A DNA stretch of 64,000 bases from G963662605 sp963667005. Its GTDB lineage: Bacteria > Bacteroidota > Ignavibacteria > Ignavibacteriales > Ignavibacteriaceae. The notes beneath the pieces are model-generated. The model saw only the letters and a list, made by a program, of their open reading frames with translations, had not been told where the DNA came from and searched no databases. The position numbers were made by a program, and so were the translations under genes. This document shows positions 61,859 to 64,000 of the stretch, one piece after another (position 1 is the stretch's first letter; every line of letters begins with the position of its first letter). The DNA is taken from assembly GCA_963667005.1 (NCBI GenBank), contig OY762937.1, forward strand, positions 3,100,001 to 3,164,000, in the 5' to 3' direction.

Positions 61859-62332
61859 TTACTCTATTTCTTCAAGAATTTGTACTGCTTTTTCAGGTGT
61901 CAGCTTGGTATAAATCCGATCGTTCACGATCATAGCCGGACCCTGATCACACATACCGAGACAGTTTGTGTATTCCAGAGAAATTCTGGAATCTTTTGTT
62001 GTCTCACCGAAGCCGATTCCCAATTCGCGTTCTATAGCTTTTTCCACACTGCATTTGCCGGCGAACTCACAAGAAATGGTACGGCAGAGCCGGACGATAT
62101 TCTTGCCTTTAGGTGAATCATGTAAGAATGTATAAAAAGAAATCACACTATATACTTCAACAGGATGAATACCTAATTGTTCCGCTATTTCCTGCTGTGC
62201 ATATTCCGAAATATATTGGTACTTTGCTTGAATGGCCTGCAATATCGGCATCAATGCAGCTCTGGTATTTCCGTACTGCCGTACCAGACCTTCAATTTCA
62301 TCTACCAACATGTTTTTTTCAAAAACTAACAT
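61859..62332 (-). CDS. hydC: Hydrogenase [2Fe-2S] subunit HydC (NuoE-like)
   Basis: 157 residues. NuoE thioredoxin-like domain with the four Cys ligands of one [2Fe-2S] cluster: CRTISC (Cx4C) and CLGMC (Cx3C). The N-terminal half (LVRQYGNTRAALMPILQAIQAKYQYISEYAQQEIAEQLG) is the helical NuoE part. It passes electrons between HydB and HydA. AGGAG lies 8 nt before the ATG at 62332. It starts 11 bp after the response-regulator gene. Confidence 0.94.
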   Translation of the reverse strand: MLVFEKNMLVDEIEGLVRQYGNTRAALMPILQAIQAKYQYISEYAQQEIAEQLGIHPVEVYSVISFYTFLHDSPKGKNIVRLCRTISCEFAGKCSVEKAIERELGIGFGETTKDSRISLEYTNCLGMCDQGPAMIVNDRIYTKLTPEKAVQILEEIE

Positions 62333-62343
62333 GCTGAAAACTC

Positions 62344-62715
62344 CTATTTGCGATTGATTAATTTTTCGACTTTAGCGACAAGTTCATCCGGAGAGATGGG
62401 TTTCTCAACAAACTCATCAACCGGAATCATTCCACCGGAGGTAAAATCCAGACCTGTTGCTTTGGATACGGAAGTGTACATAATGATTGGAATATTAATC
62501 TTATCCTTGCGGAACTTTTGCGCCAGGAAGAAACCGTCGTCCGGTTCATTCATCATGACGTCAAGAATGATAAGATCCGGTTTTTTTGCAGCTACAATTT
62601 TGTAGCCATCATCCGGATTTGTCGCGGTAATAACATCGAAACCTTTTGCCTTAAGAATAAGACAACTGGCATCGAGGATATCAAGATCATCATCTATAAC
62701 GGCAATTAGTGACAT
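62344..62715 (-). CDS. Single-domain response regulator
   Basis: 123 residues, a stand-alone receiver domain: acidic pocket DDD (8-10), phospho-acceptor Asp52 in LIILDVMMNEPDDG, Thr in MYTSVS and Lys in EKPISPDEL. No output domain, so it acts by protein-protein contact. It is 11 bp before hydC and 60 bp after a hybrid kinase gene, hence probably part of the hydrogenase operon. Confidence 0.92.
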   Translation of the reverse strand: MSLIAVIDDDLDILDASCLILKAKGFDVITATNPDDGYKIVAAKKPDLIILDVMMNEPDDGFFLAQKFRKDKINIPIIMYTSVSKATGLDFTSGGMIPVDEFVEKPISPDELVAKVEKLINRK

Positions 62716-62775
62716 TCTTTTAGCCTTTATGTGAGTGATTGAACAGTTATTTTAAGAAAGAAATTATTCTTGCTC

Positions 62776-64000
62776 TTATTCAAAAACCTTATCAATTACG
62801 GGGAACAGTAACGTAAACGTCGTACCTGTCCCGTATGTACTTTCACACTCAATTTTGCCACCATACGCTTCCACGATACGCTTAACAATGGATAGCCCAA
62901 GCCCCGTACCGTGAATGTTTTTGGTGAATTCGTTTTTCGCTCTGAAGAATTCGCTGAACAGTTTATTCTTTTCTTCAGGACGAAGCCCGATTCCAGTATC
63001 ACTGATGATAACTGCAGTAGTAAAGTCGCGGTTTTCAACCGTGACGCTAATAGAGCCGTTCTCTTTATTATATTTAATCGCGTTGCTAAATAGATTGGTA
63101 AATAAACGCATTAACTCGTTTTGGTCACCGCGTATAAGATGTTTAGATTCTTCGGGAGGCAATAGTAGTTGGAGGTGTTTTTTATCAATATCTACTTTGA
63201 AGAGTTCAACGATATCCGTAAACAGGCTTTCGATGCAAAGTTCTTTGATTTCTCTCGGCACTTTGTTCATTTCCATTCTCGAAATATCGAGAAGGTCATT
63301 AATCATCAATATTAATGAGTTCAGCCTGAAATGTGAACGTTTGAGAAAGTCGTTCTTTTGCTCATCTGAGACTTTTAATGTCGGATTTGTCAGAATATCA
63401 ATAAATCCCAATGTTGCAGCAATCGGTGCTTTTAACTCGTGCGCCACCATTGATACAAACTGCGATTTTAGAAATTCCAGCTTTTTAAATTCGGTGATGT
63501 TTGTAAGTACGACCACCACTCCTGCAAGCGAACCGTCCGGATGTGTGACGGGAGATAGATCCGCCTGAATGACTAACTGGTGTTCCGGTTTAATTTCAAC
63601 TTCAACCGAGTAGGATTTATCCTGCTGTTCGACATCAAGATAATTTTCACTGATGAGCGCACTGATTTCTTTGGGGAGGTGTTCTATAACAGGAATGCCG
63701 ATAGGAATGTATTCTATATCGAGCAGACGCAATACCGCCTGATTAAAATACGCAAGCTCTCCCCTTTTATTAATCACCAATACACCATCGTGTATTGAAT
63801 TAATAATGGTTTTCAGTCTTGTCCGTTCAACTGCAACTTCTAACAGGCTTTGCTCTCTTTCAAGACGCAACCTTTCAGTCTCGACAAGAAATCTGCGCTT
63901 TTCAAGTGCGATCGTAAGATGCTGCTGGAGTTCTTCCGGAGTAAATGGTTTTAATATGTAACCATCGGCGCCGATCTTGGTTGCTTCTACAGCCGTTTCA
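62776..64000 (-). CDS. Hybrid receiver-PAS-histidine kinase, N-terminus beyond window
   Basis: The frame is open to the window end: 43 further codons precede the first possible internal start, and they read as the C-terminal end of a receiver domain (GADGYILKPFTPEEL, with the conserved Lys-Pro). The visible part continues with a short coiled coil, a PAS domain (about VLVINKRGELAYFNQAVLRLL onward), HisKA with H-box VSMVAHELKAPIAATLG and HATPase_c with NAIKYNKENGS, DTGIGLRP and GTGLGLSIVK. It is a receiver-first kinase, likely the partner of the response regulator next to it. Truncated by the window, not by mutation. Confidence 0.9.
   Translation of the reverse strand, partial: ETAVEATKIGADGYILKPFTPEELQQHLTIALEKRRFLVETERLRLEREQSLLEVAVERTRLKTIINSIHDGVLVINKRGELAYFNQAVLRLLDIEYIPIGIPVIEHLPKEISALISENYLDVEQQDKSYSVEVEIKPEHQLVIQADLSPVTHPDGSLAGVVVVLTNITEFKKLEFLKSQFVSMVAHELKAPIAATLGFIDILTNPTLKVSDEQKNDFLKRSHFRLNSLILMINDLLDISRMEMNKVPREIKELCIESLFTDIVELFKVDIDKKHLQLLLPPEESKHLIRGDQNELMRLFTNLFSNAIKYNKENGSISVTVENRDFTTAVIISDTGIGLRPEEKNKLFSEFFRAKNEFTKNIHGTGLGLSIVKRIVEAYGGKIECESTYGTGTTFTLLFPVIDKVFE

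Noticed and set aside
62915..63568. 217-codon plus-strand frame inside the hybrid kinase gene
   Set aside because: Composition is that of a mirror image of the kinase coding strand (Ser/Leu/Phe rich, no domain); the minus-strand frame has clear HisKA and HATPase motifs.
1..64000. CRISPR arrays, tRNA, rRNA, IS elements, phage genes
   Set aside because: None were recognised: no regularly spaced repeats, no cloverleaf-like segments or transposase/integrase motifs were noticed on either strand.

Overview
The window looks like a piece of a chromosome of about 40% GC from the Ignavibacteria/Chlorobi-Bacteroidota side of the FCB superphylum. The main reason is the repeated C-terminal sorting domain (NYPNPFNP core, an AG-Y/F step, a final SG-Y-Y/F-L and a terminal KKM-L-K) on eight secreted proteins, which marks type IX secretion (T9SS) clients. 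DUF4301 and DUF4292 proteins, a single-Cys thioredoxin of the WCxDS type, a LolB/EnvC-like envelope operon and weak or absent Shine-Dalgarno sites at some genes fit the same assignment. Genus and species cannot be told from the sequence alone. No rRNA, tRNA, IS element, phage gene or CRISPR array was seen.

Layout. 1-1.7 kb: the 3' part of a thioredoxin-like gene and a secreted bleomycin-hydrolase-type C1 peptidase. 1.8-7.2 kb: a minus-strand pectin operon made of one PL9 and three PL1 pectate lyases, all T9SS clients, closed by an intrinsic terminator. 7.5-12.7 kb: a LysE-type exporter, a small T9SS protein, a tandem adenylate kinase fusion, a GntR/FCD regulator and a membrane-bound winged-helix protein. 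12.8-23.2 kb: a ten-gene minus-strand run (thiolase, GbsR/MarR regulator, SDR, an odd KASIII homologue, MFS transporter, acyl-CoA ligase, lipoprotein, outer-membrane barrel protein, two alpha/beta hydrolases) that reads as one uptake-activation-carbon-chain pathway of unknown substrate. This is the best candidate here for an undescribed system. 23.3-39.3 kb: a propeller lactonase-like protein, a T9SS papain-type protease, serine dehydratase, an L,D-transpeptidase, a LacI regulator, a second tandem adenylate kinase, a 39-residue membrane ORF, DUF4301, a large multidomain T9SS pectate lyase and a T9SS jelly-roll lyase-like protein.

39.3-58.6 kb is mostly housekeeping and envelope functions: an M3 peptidase with an MscS channel, ClpC, an NADP-reductase-like protein, a YeiH-type transporter, a flotillin (FloA) followed by overlapping membrane-protein and UvrD/Rep helicase genes, an ATP-grasp enzyme with a small membrane protein, a TPR lipoprotein - DUF4292 lipoprotein - EnvC-like operon, a polytopic membrane protein and a sensor kinase. 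58.7-64.0 kb: a trimeric [FeFe]-hydrogenase operon (hydC-hydB-hydA) behind a response regulator and a hybrid receiver/PAS/histidine kinase that runs off the window edge.

Together the genes suggest a facultatively or strictly anaerobic heterotroph that degrades plant cell-wall pectin with T9SS-exported lyases and can dispose of or use reducing equivalents through H2. Start codons were moved from the longest possible ORF where a ribosome-binding site, overlap or signal peptide argued for it; each case is explained in its entry.
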